Positions 9,221-16,914 of a DNA stretch of 64,000 nt are shown here, in pieces. Under the pieces are notes generated by a model. It saw only the letters and a list, made by a program, of their open reading frames with translations. It did no database searches and was not told where the DNA came from. The stretch is from Hyphomicrobiales bacterium (GTDB lineage: Bacteria > Pseudomonadota > Alphaproteobacteria > Rhizobiales > Rhizobiaceae): the NCBI GenBank assembly GCA_900468535.1, contig UBTY01000025.1, positions 1 to 64,000 on the forward strand. The letters are read 5' to 3'. Each line of letters starts with the position of its first letter. The first letter of the stretch is position 1. A program made the translations under genes and the position numbers.

Positions 9221-10246
9221 TTATTGGGCCGGCTTGTAGATTTGGTCAAATACACCGCCGTCGCCGAAGAATTTCGGCTGGGCTTCCTTCCAACCACCGA
9301 AGTCGTCGATCGTTGCGAGCGTCAGCTTCGGGAACCGTGCAATGTCGGCAGGATCGGCAGCTTCCGGCTTGGTCGGACGGTAGAAGTGCTTGGCAGCGAT
9401 CTTCTGGCCTTCGTCGGAATAGAGATAGTTGAGGTAGGCTTCGGCCACCTTGCGCGTGCCCTTCTTGTCGACGTTGCCGTCAACGACTGCAACCGGCGGA
9501 TCCGCGCGGATCGAGAAGCTCGGCGTCACGATCTCGAACTGATCAGGTCCGAGCTCTTCGAGAGAGAGGTAGGCTTCGTTCTCCCAGGCAAGCAACACGT
9601 CGCCGAGGCCACGCTGTACGAAGGTCGTCGTCGCACCGCGCGCGCCGGTATCGAGAACCGGAACGTGCTGAAGCAGCTTGGTGACGTATTCCTGCGCCTT
9701 GGCGTCATCGCCGCCATTGGCCTGCTTGGCCCATGCCCAGGCAGCCAGGAAGTTCCAGCGGGCGCCGCCCGAGGTCTTCGGGTTCGGGGTGATGACCTGA
9801 ACGTCGTCCTTGACCAGATCGGCCCAGTCCTTGATGCCCTTCGGGTTGCCCTTGCGGACGAGGAATACGATCGTCGAGGTGTAGGGCGTGGAATTGTTCG
9901 GGAACTTGGTCTTCCAGTCGGCCGGGATCTTGCCGGTCTTCTTGGCGATCGCGTCGATGTCACCTTCGAGAGCGAGGGTAACGACGTCGGCCTCAAGGCC
10001 GTCGATGACCGAACGGGCCTGCGCGCCGGATCCGCCGTGCGACGCCTGGATTGTAACGGTCTCGCCCGTGTCCGCCTGCCACTTCTTCGCGAATGCGGCG
10101 TTGAAATCCTTGTAGAGTTCCCTCGTCGGATCGTAGGAAACGTTCAAGAGGGCCTGGTCCGCGAACGCGGGCGCAACAGCGCTGATTGCTACGCTACCTG
10201 CAAATACCGCGGCTGCCAGAAGCCGCGTAATCCGTACTGATTTCAT
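9221..10246 (-). CDS. sbp: Periplasmic sulfate-binding protein
   Basis: This is the solute receptor of the sulfate importer, 341 aa. A Sec signal peptide covers about residues 1-28 and ends APAFADQ. The mature part begins [13 protein letters not shown], a hallmark of Sbp/CysP proteins, with HGGSGAQ and [10 protein letters not shown] oxyanion-binding segments. I chose the internal ATG at 10244-10246 because it has an excellent AGGAGGT ribosome site and leads directly into the signal peptide; a further nine codons upstream are open but unneeded. It is first in the operon. The leader (10247-10424) presumably holds the sulfur-responsive promoter, but I recognise no operator there. Confidence 0.95.
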   Translation of the reverse strand: MKSVRITRLLAAAVFAGSVAISAVAPAFADQALLNVSYDPTRELYKDFNAAFAKKWQADTGETVTIQASHGGSGAQARSVIDGLEADVVTLALEGDIDAIAKKTGKIPADWKTKFPNNSTPYTSTIVFLVRKGNPKGIKDWADLVKDDVQVITPNPKTSGGARWNFLAAWAWAKQANGGDDAKAQEYVTKLLQHVPVLDTGARGATTTFVQRGLGDVLLAWENEAYLSLEELGPDQFEIVTPSFSIRADPPVAVVDGNVDKKGTRKVAEAYLNYLYSDEGQKIAAKHFYRPTKPEAADPADIARFPKLTLATIDDFGGWKEAQPKFFGDGGVFDQIYKPAQ

Positions 10247-10424
10247 CGGGAACCTCCTTCGTTCATGAGCCAAACTCTACCAAGTTGGTCGTATAATGAA
10301 ACGAAGATTGTTTCTGTTCCGCGGCTGCCAGCCGGAATGGAGTGCCATTTCGGGCCGGCTTTTGAAATGAACTTGCTCGCATCTCTCATGACTGCACGGG
10401 AGGTCTAGAGAGCGTGAGGGGCTG

Positions 10425-10880
10425 TCAGGTCCGGGAGTCGGCCAGAAAGTCGGAGTAGAGTTCCTCCGAGGTTTTTGCCTTGCGCATCGCCATGAGGATG
10501 CCTGGCGACTGTAGCTGGCGGGCAATTGCTGCGAGCGCGTTCAGATACTCGCCGCGCTGCGGCTCGCCGAAGAGAAGGGCAAAGGCGATGTCGGTCGGCA
10601 GGTCGTCGACGGCTTCGAAATCCACAGGCTTCGCAAACCGCAACAGCAGGCCGCGAGGATGGGTCATGCCCTCCACGACTGCATGCGGCACGGCGACACC
10701 GTTGCCGATGCCCGTCGAGCCCAGGCTTTCCCGGCTTTCCAGGGCATGAAGGATCGCCTTCTCCTCGATCCCGAATGCGCGCGCCGCCTTTTCCGCGATC
10801 GCTTGCAGCCCACGCCACTTCGTCGTTACGGAAACGCCGATGAACACGTGTGCCGGCTGAATGATCTTCGTGAAGTCCAT
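10425..10880 (-). CDS. PTS EIIA type-2 domain protein (PtsN-like)
   Basis: This is a stand-alone 151-aa EIIA domain of the fructose/nitrogen-PTS family. The phosphorylatable His lies in GVAVPHAVVEG (about residue 66), preceded by the conserved ESLGSTGIGNG segment. A C-terminal LFGEPQRGEYLNALAAIA region matches EIIANtr. Rhizobia lack a full sugar PTS, and such proteins regulate potassium, nitrogen or carbon metabolism. The canonical ptsN sits beside rpoN; this copy has no rpoN neighbour, so it is probably a paralogue. It lies downstream of, and diverges from, the polyol dehydrogenase gene. The ribosome site is weak. Confidence 0.8.
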   Translation of the reverse strand: MDFTKIIQPAHVFIGVSVTTKWRGLQAIAEKAARAFGIEEKAILHALESRESLGSTGIGNGVAVPHAVVEGMTHPRGLLLRFAKPVDFEAVDDLPTDIAFALLFGEPQRGEYLNALAAIARQLQSPGILMAMRKAKTSEELYSDFLADSRT

Positions 10881-11038
10881 AGAAATTCTCTGCTTGTCTG
10901 CTGGCCACGCGATGGCTCGCGCGACGCTCGCCGTTCATATGTTCAATTCGGGTAAATGGTCGAGGGGGTGCGGGGTCGGGAAATATAAAGGAGGCATAAA
11001 TGCCGCAGCCATCCCCAGAATGTCGCTTTATGGGCAAT

Positions 11039-11079
11039 TCATCATTTGATGAGCAAAAGCTATTCAAGTGCGATTGAAT
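11039..11079. promoter_or_regulatory. Two inverted repeats upstream of the polyol dehydrogenase gene
   Basis: The 282-base gap between the EIIA gene and the divergent dehydrogenase gene holds two perfect inverted repeats: TCATCA-TT-TGATGA (11039-11052) and ATTCAA-GTGCGA-TTGAAT (11062-11079). They lie 84-124 bases before the dehydrogenase start, a plausible place for an operator. No regulator gene is adjacent, so the binding protein is unknown. Either repeat could be chance in this AT-richer stretch. Confidence 0.3.
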
Positions 11080-11162
11080 TTCGAACGCGTGGGGTCTTAT
11101 AGTCATTCCAAAGCCGCGCTGATTTGATCGGCGCGGGGAGGCAACGGGAAGGAAGCAGAACA

Positions 11163-12206
11163 ATGGCCAAAGTCCGTGCGCTGGTGCTCGAGCGCCAGCA
11201 TGAACTCGCGCTCCGCGATATCGATCTACCGATGGACACCGGTCCCGGCCAGGTGAAGATCAAGATCCACACGGTCGGCGTCTGCGGCTCGGATGTCCAT
11301 TACTATACGCATGGCAAGATCGGCCCCTTCGTGGTCAACGAGCCGATGGTGCTCGGCCATGAAGCGGCCGGCACCGTGGTCGAGGTCGGCGCAGGCGTGA
11401 CGCATCTCAAGGTCGGCGACCGTGTCTGCATGGAGCCCGGTATCCCTGATCCGAACTCCAAGGCGAGCCGGCTCGGCATGTACAATGTCGACCCCGCTGT
11501 CACCTTCTGGGCAACGCCGCCTGTTCATGGCGTCCTGACACCGGAGGTCGTCCATCCCGCCAACTATACCTACAAGCTTCCCGATAACGTGAGTTTCGCA
11601 GAAGGCGCCATGGTCGAGCCCTTTGCGGTCGGCATGCAGGCCGCGACGAAAGCGAAGATTGCGCCCGGCGATACCGCCGTCGTCCTCGGCGCCGGCCCGA
11701 TCGGGACGATGGTGGCGATCGCTGCTCTCGCCGGCGGTTGCGCCCGCGCCATCGTCGCCGACCTTGCGCAGCCGAAGCTCGATATCGCTGCGCAGTATCA
11801 GGGCGTCATTCCGGTCAATATCCGCGAGAAGAACCTCGTCGAGGAAATTGCGCGCCTGACCGACGGCTGGGGCGCCGATGTGATCTTTGAATGCTCCGGC
11901 TCGCCGAAGGCCTGGGAAACCATCATGACGCTGCCACGACCGGGCGGTGTCATCGTTGCCGTCGGCCTGCCCGTCAATCCTGTTGGTTTCGATGTCTCGA
12001 CAGCCTCGACGAAGGAAATCCGCATCGAGACGGTGTTCCGTTATGCCCACCAATACGAGCGTTCGATCGCGCTGCTCGGTTCCGGCCGTGTGGATCTTAA
12101 GCCGCTGATCTCGGAGACATTCGGCTTCGAGGATTCCATCAAGGCCTTCGATCGCGCCGTCGAGGCGCGTCCTGACGATGTGAAGCTGCAGATCGTCATG
12201 GAGTAA
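11163..12206 (+). CDS. Zinc-dependent polyol dehydrogenase (xylitol dehydrogenase / D-xylulose reductase type)
   Basis: This is a 347-aa medium-chain dehydrogenase that oxidises a polyol (probably xylitol or a similar sugar alcohol) with NAD. Catalytic zinc ligands appear as CGSDVHYY (Cys), GHEAAG (His, Glu) and VEPFAVGM (Glu). The nucleotide-binding motif is GAGPIG. The Cys cluster for structural zinc is missing; instead there is [11 protein letters not shown]...GMYNVDP, as in the xylitol/sorbitol dehydrogenase branch (pattern EPG-P...G-YN). The start is ATG 11163-11165 behind GGAAGGAAG. No transporter or kinase gene for the same pathway is adjacent. A GNAT gene converges from the right. Confidence 0.85.
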   Translation: MAKVRALVLERQHELALRDIDLPMDTGPGQVKIKIHTVGVCGSDVHYYTHGKIGPFVVNEPMVLGHEAAGTVVEVGAGVTHLKVGDRVCMEPGIPDPNSKASRLGMYNVDPAVTFWATPPVHGVLTPEVVHPANYTYKLPDNVSFAEGAMVEPFAVGMQAATKAKIAPGDTAVVLGAGPIGTMVAIAALAGGCARAIVADLAQPKLDIAAQYQGVIPVNIREKNLVEEIARLTDGWGADVIFECSGSPKAWETIMTLPRPGGVIVAVGLPVNPVGFDVSTASTKEIRIETVFRYAHQYERSIALLGSGRVDLKPLISETFGFEDSIKAFDRAVEARPDDVKLQIVME

Positions 12207-12227
12207 CGCGACGCCGATGCCAGGTGG

Positions 12228-12249
12228 GGCGGCTCCAGCAAGAGCCGCC
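12228..12249. terminator. Stem-loop between convergent genes
   Basis: A perfect 8-bp stem GGCGGCTC/GAGCCGCC with a 6-base loop lies between the stop of the polyol dehydrogenase gene and the convergent acetyltransferase gene. No T-run follows on either strand, so it is at best a weak bidirectional terminator or an RNA 3'-end protector. Confidence 0.4.
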
Positions 12250-12256
12250 AGACCAA

Positions 12257-12760
12257 TCAGATGCTGCGGCAGAGGAAGATTTCCGTGTGCCGGATCTCTT
12301 CGGGAATAGGTCTGAATGGCTCGCAACGTCGAAAGGCGAAGGCTTCGTACAAGGCGACGGCCTGTGTCATGTAGATCGCCGTGTGCACCAGTGCCTTTCG
12401 GTGAGCGGCCCTGCTGATCGCCTCCAGTGCCGCCGCCATCAAGGTATGGCCGATGCGTCGCCCGCGAAAGGCGGGATCCACATAGAATTTGTGAATCTCG
12501 CCCGCCTCCGTATCAAAGGCGGCGAGACCGATACAGCCGGCCGCCGTGCCGTTCCAGTTCGCAATGAGCATCGATGCATTCGCCGAGCCGAATTTCTCGG
12601 CAAGGCTATCGCCGGTCTGGCCGTGATAGAGGCCGATGATCAGGTCCGCCGGAACGCCAAAGGCTTTGCCCTGAGCCACATCCAACTCGCCAAGCGCCCG
12701 ACAGAATGAGGCGCAGGTCTCGAAGTCTTCTTCAGTTCGCGCCGGTGCGATCGAGATCAT
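12257..12760 (-). CDS. GNAT family N-acetyltransferase
   Basis: This is a 167-aa acyl-CoA-dependent acetyltransferase. The acetyl-CoA binding motif A is visible as IHKFYVDPAFRGRRIGHTLM (R/Q-x-x-G-x-G/A pattern: RGRRIG), followed by a motif-B-like helix and an IYMTQAVALYEAFAF segment typical of small-molecule GNATs. The substrate is unknown. I start at MISIAPARTEED (ATG 12758-12760, GAAGG upstream); the longer open frame adds a basic, unconserved stretch. It is followed on the same strand, upstream, by the cyclase gene (42-base gap), so the two may be cotranscribed. Confidence 0.8.
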   Translation of the reverse strand: MISIAPARTEEDFETCASFCRALGELDVAQGKAFGVPADLIIGLYHGQTGDSLAEKFGSANASMLIANWNGTAAGCIGLAAFDTEAGEIHKFYVDPAFRGRRIGHTLMAAALEAISRAAHRKALVHTAIYMTQAVALYEAFAFRRCEPFRPIPEEIRHTEIFLCRSI

Positions 12761-12801
12761 CCTTCGTCCCTCTGTTGTCTTCAGCCTAAGATATGACGGC
12801 G

Positions 12802-13638
12802 TCAGTTCGACCGCGCCTCGTCGGCATCGGCCCACGCGCACTCGAATGCCAGGACCGGCTTCGCAAATCCTTTGAGACTTCGCCGCGATGCGTTGGCGAA
12901 GAGGTCGGCCGCGCCGTGTTCCCGAAAGACATTCTCCGATACGAGGATCTGATCGCTGTTGGCCTCCGCGCAGAGCCGAGCGGCCAGTTGCACGGTTGAT
13001 CCGAAGAGGTCACGGCTATCCTCGATCGGTTCGCCGCAATCAAGCCCGATCCTGACATGGATGGGTTCCGGTGTGCCGCTGTTGTAGGTCCTGAATTCGC
13101 GCTGGATGCTCATCGCACAGCCGACAGCCGCGTGCGTGGAAATGAAAGCAGCCATGATGCCGTCTCCGGTGTGCTTGACCTCTCGGCCCTGACATTGCGC
13201 CAGGCAGCGACGAACGATGGCGTCATGCGCCCGTACCAGTTCGGCTGCCATCCGGTCGCCGAGCCGCGTGGTCATCTCGGTTGACCCGACAATGTCGGTA
13301 AACAGGATTGCCCGATGACCGGCATCCCGTTCGACGCCCGTCTCGCCGGCCTTTTGTTCCGGCTCATTGATGCGCCCAAGAAATGCCTCGACCGCCGACA
13401 GCGCGACCTCGACCACTTCGCCGGCGATAAAGCCATGTGCTTCGCGATGCACGCATTGCGCCGTTTCCGCATCCGGCGCATCGATCAGGCAGAATGCCGT
13501 TCCGCGCCGCTGGTCATACCAATAGGTCAGGAACCTCACCCCGTACCGATCTTCGACAGCCAGATCCCTGCGATGCGCATCGGCTATGTCTTCAGCGGAG
13601 GTACCCGCAAGATCATGCCGGTCCATGAAGATAGCCAC
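12802..13638 (-). CDS. DUF4242 domain fused to class III adenylate/guanylate cyclase
   Basis: This is a 278-aa two-domain protein. Residues 1 to about 85 match DUF4242 (SCO4226-type nickel-binding fold): MDRHDL, ADAHRRDL, FLTYWYD, FCLIDAPDAE and HREAHG. Residues 105-270 form a class III nucleotide cyclase domain, with metal-binding FTDIVGST, substrate region GDGIMAAF and transition-state elements near GSTVQLAARLC. It probably makes cAMP (or cGMP) in response to something sensed by the DUF4242 domain, possibly a metal or redox signal; that link is inference. No membrane segments are present. Rhizobia encode many class III cyclases, so redundancy is likely. Confidence 0.85.
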   Translation of the reverse strand: MAIFMDRHDLAGTSAEDIADAHRRDLAVEDRYGVRFLTYWYDQRRGTAFCLIDAPDAETAQCVHREAHGFIAGEVVEVALSAVEAFLGRINEPEQKAGETGVERDAGHRAILFTDIVGSTEMTTRLGDRMAAELVRAHDAIVRRCLAQCQGREVKHTGDGIMAAFISTHAAVGCAMSIQREFRTYNSGTPEPIHVRIGLDCGEPIEDSRDLFGSTVQLAARLCAEANSDQILVSENVFREHGAADLFANASRRSLKGFAKPVLAFECAWADADEARSN

Positions 13639-13723
13639 GTTCGTGCGTCCTTCGGAGAGCCCCTCAGCATTGGCCGTATCCTACGCCGATGCCATCGCGA
13701 GGTCCACAGCGCGGGGCGTCAGG

Positions 13724-14608
13724 TCATACGGTGGAAGTAGCCGCTGCCTCGCATAGCCAAACACGGAAGGCCGACATCGCCGGCGTCTCCGACCGGGACT
13801 GCAGGCGGGTCAGCCAGTAGCTGCCCATGGTGACCGTGATGTCGAAGGGCTGGCGGATTGCCTCGGCAAGCAAGTGCCGGGAAAACATCAGCGGCGGCGC
13901 CAAGGCAACGCCCGCGCCCTGCAGTGCTGCTTCCATCATGGCGAGCGAGGAATCGAAGACGATGTTCTTCAACGGCGGCAGGCTGGCCTCCAGCCCTGCG
14001 GATGCGAACCACTGCGACCACTCATCGGCGCGGTACGAACGCAGCAACGTCTGCTTCAAGAGGTCAGCCGGCGAGTTCAGTTGTGTCGCGATCTCGGGCA
14101 CGCAGAGCGGCGACAGCGGCGCTTCGAGCAGCCGCAACGCCTCGATGCCGTGCCACGCGCCCGAGCCGAAACGAACCGCATAATCCAAACCTTCGGCGGC
14201 GATATCGACCCGGTTGTTGTTCGTCGAGAGCCGCAGGTCGATGAAAGGGTGGTGTGCCTGGAAGGCCCGCAGCCTCGGCAACAGCCAGCCGACCGCAAAG
14301 GTGCCGACGGCGCCGACGCGCAGCACCTCGCGATAGTGCCCACCCTCGAATTGCTCCAGTGTGCCGGCGATCCGGTCGAAGGCATCGCGGAGCGCCGGTA
14401 GCAGCGTCTCGCCTTCGCTGGTCAGCATCAATCCGCGCGGCAGTCGTTCGAACAGCGTCACGTTCAGCCGCGTTTCCAGGCTCTTGACCTGATGGCTGAC
14501 GGCAGCCTGCGTGACGCAGAGCTCGATCGCCGCCTTGGTGAAGCTGAGGTGCCTAGCGGATGCTTCAAAAGCTCTGAGCGCGTTCAGCGGCAGATGCGGA
14601 CGAACCAT
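13724..14608 (-). CDS. ampR: LysR-family regulator AmpR
   Basis: This is a 294-aa LysR-type regulator with the AmpR/GcvA N-terminus (LPLNALRAFEASARHLSFTK) and a helix-turn-helix around residues 20-40 (ELCVTQAAVSHQVKSLE). The C-terminal effector domain has the AmpR-like pattern VRFGSGAWHGIEA. AmpR senses muropeptides released when cell-wall synthesis is blocked and activates ampC. It is divergent from the class C beta-lactamase gene (212-base gap), the classic arrangement. An inverted repeat in the gap (14624-14642) is a candidate binding site. Confidence 0.88.
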   Translation of the reverse strand: MVRPHLPLNALRAFEASARHLSFTKAAIELCVTQAAVSHQVKSLETRLNVTLFERLPRGLMLTSEGETLLPALRDAFDRIAGTLEQFEGGHYREVLRVGAVGTFAVGWLLPRLRAFQAHHPFIDLRLSTNNNRVDIAAEGLDYAVRFGSGAWHGIEALRLLEAPLSPLCVPEIATQLNSPADLLKQTLLRSYRADEWSQWFASAGLEASLPPLKNIVFDSSLAMMEAALQGAGVALAPPLMFSRHLLAEAIRQPFDITVTMGSYWLTRLQSRSETPAMSAFRVWLCEAAATSTV

Positions 14609-14623
14609 GTCACCCCCAATTTT

Positions 14624-14642
14624 TCTAATGCCTCATGTTAGA
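14624..14642. promoter_or_regulatory. Candidate AmpR operator in ampR-ampC intergenic region
   Basis: A perfect inverted repeat TCTAA-N9-TTAGA lies 16 bases upstream of the ampR start and about 178 bases before ampC. LysR-type regulators bind interrupted palindromes with T/A at the ends, and AmpR must bind in this gap to control both genes. The site would overlap the ampR leader and could mediate autoregulation. It does not match the exact enterobacterial AmpR box, so the assignment is inference. Confidence 0.45.
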
Positions 14643-14819
14643 TATCGTCGTTTGAGGCGGCTGCCTAGCGTTCGTATACAGACCCGTCTGAACCCATCCG
14701 CGTCGCCGAGATCGCAAAATTGCGGGATTTTCTGCGGGATGCAGGCAGCTGCATTGGTCGATCAGCCCGCGGCGGCGGCGCTGCGGCAATCCTACGAACC
14801 CCGAGGCACCATATCTGTT

Positions 14820-16004
14820 ATGAGAAATATTTCGCAATCCATGTTTGGAATTCTCGCCGCGGCGTCAGTCCTTATTGGCGTCGGCGCGCACGCGGCGGAG
14901 CGTAATGAAGAGCTTGCCCGCGTTGTGAACGCCGTTGCCGTTCCTCTCATGGCGGAGAACAATATCCCCGGCATGGCGATTGCGGTCACCGTCGGCGGAA
15001 AGCGGTATATCTACAATTACGGCGTGGCATCGAAAGCCGACGGGCGGAAGGTGACCGACGCGACGCTGTTTGAAATCGGCTCGGTCAGCAAGACCTTCAC
15101 CGCGACCCTTGCGGGTTATGCCCAGGCGAGCGGCGATCTGGCTTTTGCCGACAGCCCGGCTAAATACCTTCCGGAACTCACCGGCAGTCGCCTTGCCGGA
15201 GCGACGATGCTCGATCTCGGAACCTACACCGCAGGCGGCCTGCCGCTGCAGTTCCCCGACGACGTGACCGATCACAAGGCGATGGTCGGCTACTACAAGA
15301 GCTGGAAGCCGGCTTATGCGCCGGGAACGCGCCGTGTCTATTCCAATCCGAGCATCGGCCTGTTCGGCTATGCCGCCGCCAAGGCGATGGGGTGGCCGTT
15401 CGACGATCTGATGCAGCAGAAGCTGTTTCCGGCGCTCGGCCTCAGCCATACCTTCATCTCGGTTCCGAAGGCTGACAACGACAACTATGCCTACGGCTAC
15501 TCAAAATCCGACAAGGCTATCCGTGTTTCGCCTGGCGTCCTGGATTCGGAGGCATACGGTGTGAAGATGACGGCAAGCGACATGCTCCGCTTCGTCGAAG
15601 CCAACATGGACGGCTCCGATCTCGACACGACAATGCAATCGGCGATTGCTGCGACCCATACGGGCTATTACAAGGTCGGCGGCATGACACAGGGCCTCGG
15701 TTGGGAAATGTACCAGTACCCGACGACCCTCGACCAGCTTCTGGCGGGCAACTCGGCCGACATGACCCTGAAGGCCAACGAGATCGAGAAGCTGTCGCCG
15801 CCACGGCCGCCGGTGAAGGACGCGCTCCTCAACAAGACCGGGTCGACCAACGGCTTCGGCGCCTACGTCGCCTTCGTGCCATCCAAGCGCATCGGTATCG
15901 CACTCTTCGCGAACAAGAACTATCCGAACGGCGAACGCGTCAAAGCCGCCTACCGGATATTGGCGACACTGGATGACGATCTGCCCACCCCGAACGCCGA
16001 CTGA
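14820..16004 (+). CDS. ampC: Class C beta-lactamase AmpC
   Basis: This is a 394-aa periplasmic serine beta-lactamase. The signal peptide covers about residues 1-26 (ends GAHAAE). Catalytic elements are all present: SVSK with nucleophile Ser90 and Lys93, the YSN triad (Tyr174), and KTGS (Lys339). Spacing matches class C enzymes. It hydrolyses cephalosporins and penicillins and is expected to be inducible through AmpR. I start at ATG 14820; the frame is open farther upstream but only the chosen start leads straight into the signal peptide. No ampD or ampG homologue lies nearby. Confidence 0.92.
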   Translation: MRNISQSMFGILAAASVLIGVGAHAAERNEELARVVNAVAVPLMAENNIPGMAIAVTVGGKRYIYNYGVASKADGRKVTDATLFEIGSVSKTFTATLAGYAQASGDLAFADSPAKYLPELTGSRLAGATMLDLGTYTAGGLPLQFPDDVTDHKAMVGYYKSWKPAYAPGTRRVYSNPSIGLFGYAAAKAMGWPFDDLMQQKLFPALGLSHTFISVPKADNDNYAYGYSKSDKAIRVSPGVLDSEAYGVKMTASDMLRFVEANMDGSDLDTTMQSAIAATHTGYYKVGGMTQGLGWEMYQYPTTLDQLLAGNSADMTLKANEIEKLSPPRPPVKDALLNKTGSTNGFGAYVAFVPSKRIGIALFANKNYPNGERVKAAYRILATLDDDLPTPNAD

Positions 16005-16659
16005 GCGCCTGATGAAAGGGGACCGGCTCGCCGTGTCCCTCAATGGCGTCAACCGGTTAGGCCAGCTTTCGTTCACGCGGTGCCGATCATAGCGATAATG
16101 AGCCGTCCCGTCACGGATACACCGCAAGGCGTTGCGGCGAGGCGGGACCGGCGCCGGATGTGGAGGAAGGACGTGAGCTTCCGCATCGGGGGTTTGCAGA
16201 AAATGGTCTCCCTCCGGGGACGGCGGCCCGCGCGAATGCGGCGTCGAGTTGAGCCCCGGACGTGCCTGTGTGGCACACATGGTCGGCGGCGGCGCGAAAG
16301 CGCCGACCGAAGGCGGCAGAGGGGCCGGAGTTGCAAACAAAAACCGCCGAACGGGGCGCTGGGAGGCGCCATATTATTTTACTCCAGCGAGGCAATTTCC
16401 AGCGCCCCGTCCGAGTGCCATGCAGGAGCAAACCCACGGGCCGAACCGGCCGCGTGAAGCGAAGCCGTGCCTATATCAGGCGCATTCGATGAACTCCGCC
16501 CGGTTGCGGGCAAGCCGGATGGAAGGCGAGGGACACCGCATCAGCGCCGTCGAGATGCAGCGCGCAAAATCGAATGGCGGAGCGCATCGCTGCATGAATC
16601 GGGTGGCTAACGCAGCCGTCTCGGTCGACCATATCGTTCTCAAGACAGAGGAACGTAGC
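16005..16659. other. Non-coding stretch with clustered hairpins
   Basis: No convincing gene lies here. Between 16166 and 16380 there are several stable stem-loops: GGAAG/CTTCC (16166-16183), GTCTCC/GGGGAC (16206-16221), GTGCC/GGCAC (16262-16276) and GGCGC-GAAA-GCGCC with a GNRA loop (16281-16308). A terminator-like hairpin (16355-16380) follows. This could be a structured small RNA on the plus strand or simply GC-rich spacer. I find none of the landmarks of RNase P RNA, SRP RNA or tmRNA. Open frames here have Arg-rich, gene-unlike composition. Confidence 0.35.
16355..16380 (+). terminator. Terminator-like hairpin
   Basis: A GGCGC-TGGGAG-GCGCC stem-loop is followed directly by ATATTATTTT. It would end a plus-strand transcript, either a long ampC mRNA (351 bases past its stop) or a separate RNA from 16166-16354. 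Confidence 0.4.
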
Positions 16660-16746
16660 ATGTCATCCTTCTTCCTGGCACTACATGTCATCGCCGCCGG
16701 ACGCGGTGAAGGGCTGCGTCCGGAACTCGTTGAAGCCCTCAAGTAA
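16660..16746 (+). CDS. Possible 28-aa small protein
   Basis: A 28-codon frame begins MSSFFLALHVIAAGRGEGLR and ends ELVEALK. A GAGGAAC sequence lies about 6 bases before the ATG. The N-terminal half is hydrophobic and the rest is amphipathic. I recognise no family. Its support is only the ribosome site and the composition, which differs from the Arg-rich frames around it. It could equally be chance. Confidence 0.25.
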   Translation: MSSFFLALHVIAAGRGEGLRPELVEALK

Positions 16747-16914
16747 CAATTGCACACTGACTTTCCGTCCGATATTTCCCCGCCGGCCATCAGATCTGCT
16801 GGCAATACGCTTCCCATCGGAAAGGCAGTTGGCGAGCCGAACGGCTTCAACAGGCGCGAGAAGAATTAAGAATGCCCCCGGGTGGCGGCTTCGGGCGCTT
16901 TCTTGCGGGCTGCG

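Noticed and set aside
11226-12326. 366-codon minus-strand frame opposite the polyol dehydrogenase gene
   Set aside because: Antisense to a gene with clear zinc and cofactor motifs; His/Arg/Asp-rich composition without any domain.
16080-16380. RNase P RNA, SRP RNA or tmRNA
   Set aside because: The conserved cores (for example GAGGAAAGTCC of RNase P RNA or GGAAGGAAGCAG of SRP RNA) and a tmRNA tag frame are absent.
16249-16659. Upstream part of a 165-codon frame that ends at 16746
   Set aside because: Composition is unlike a protein and it spans the terminator-like hairpin; only its last 28 codons have a plausible start.
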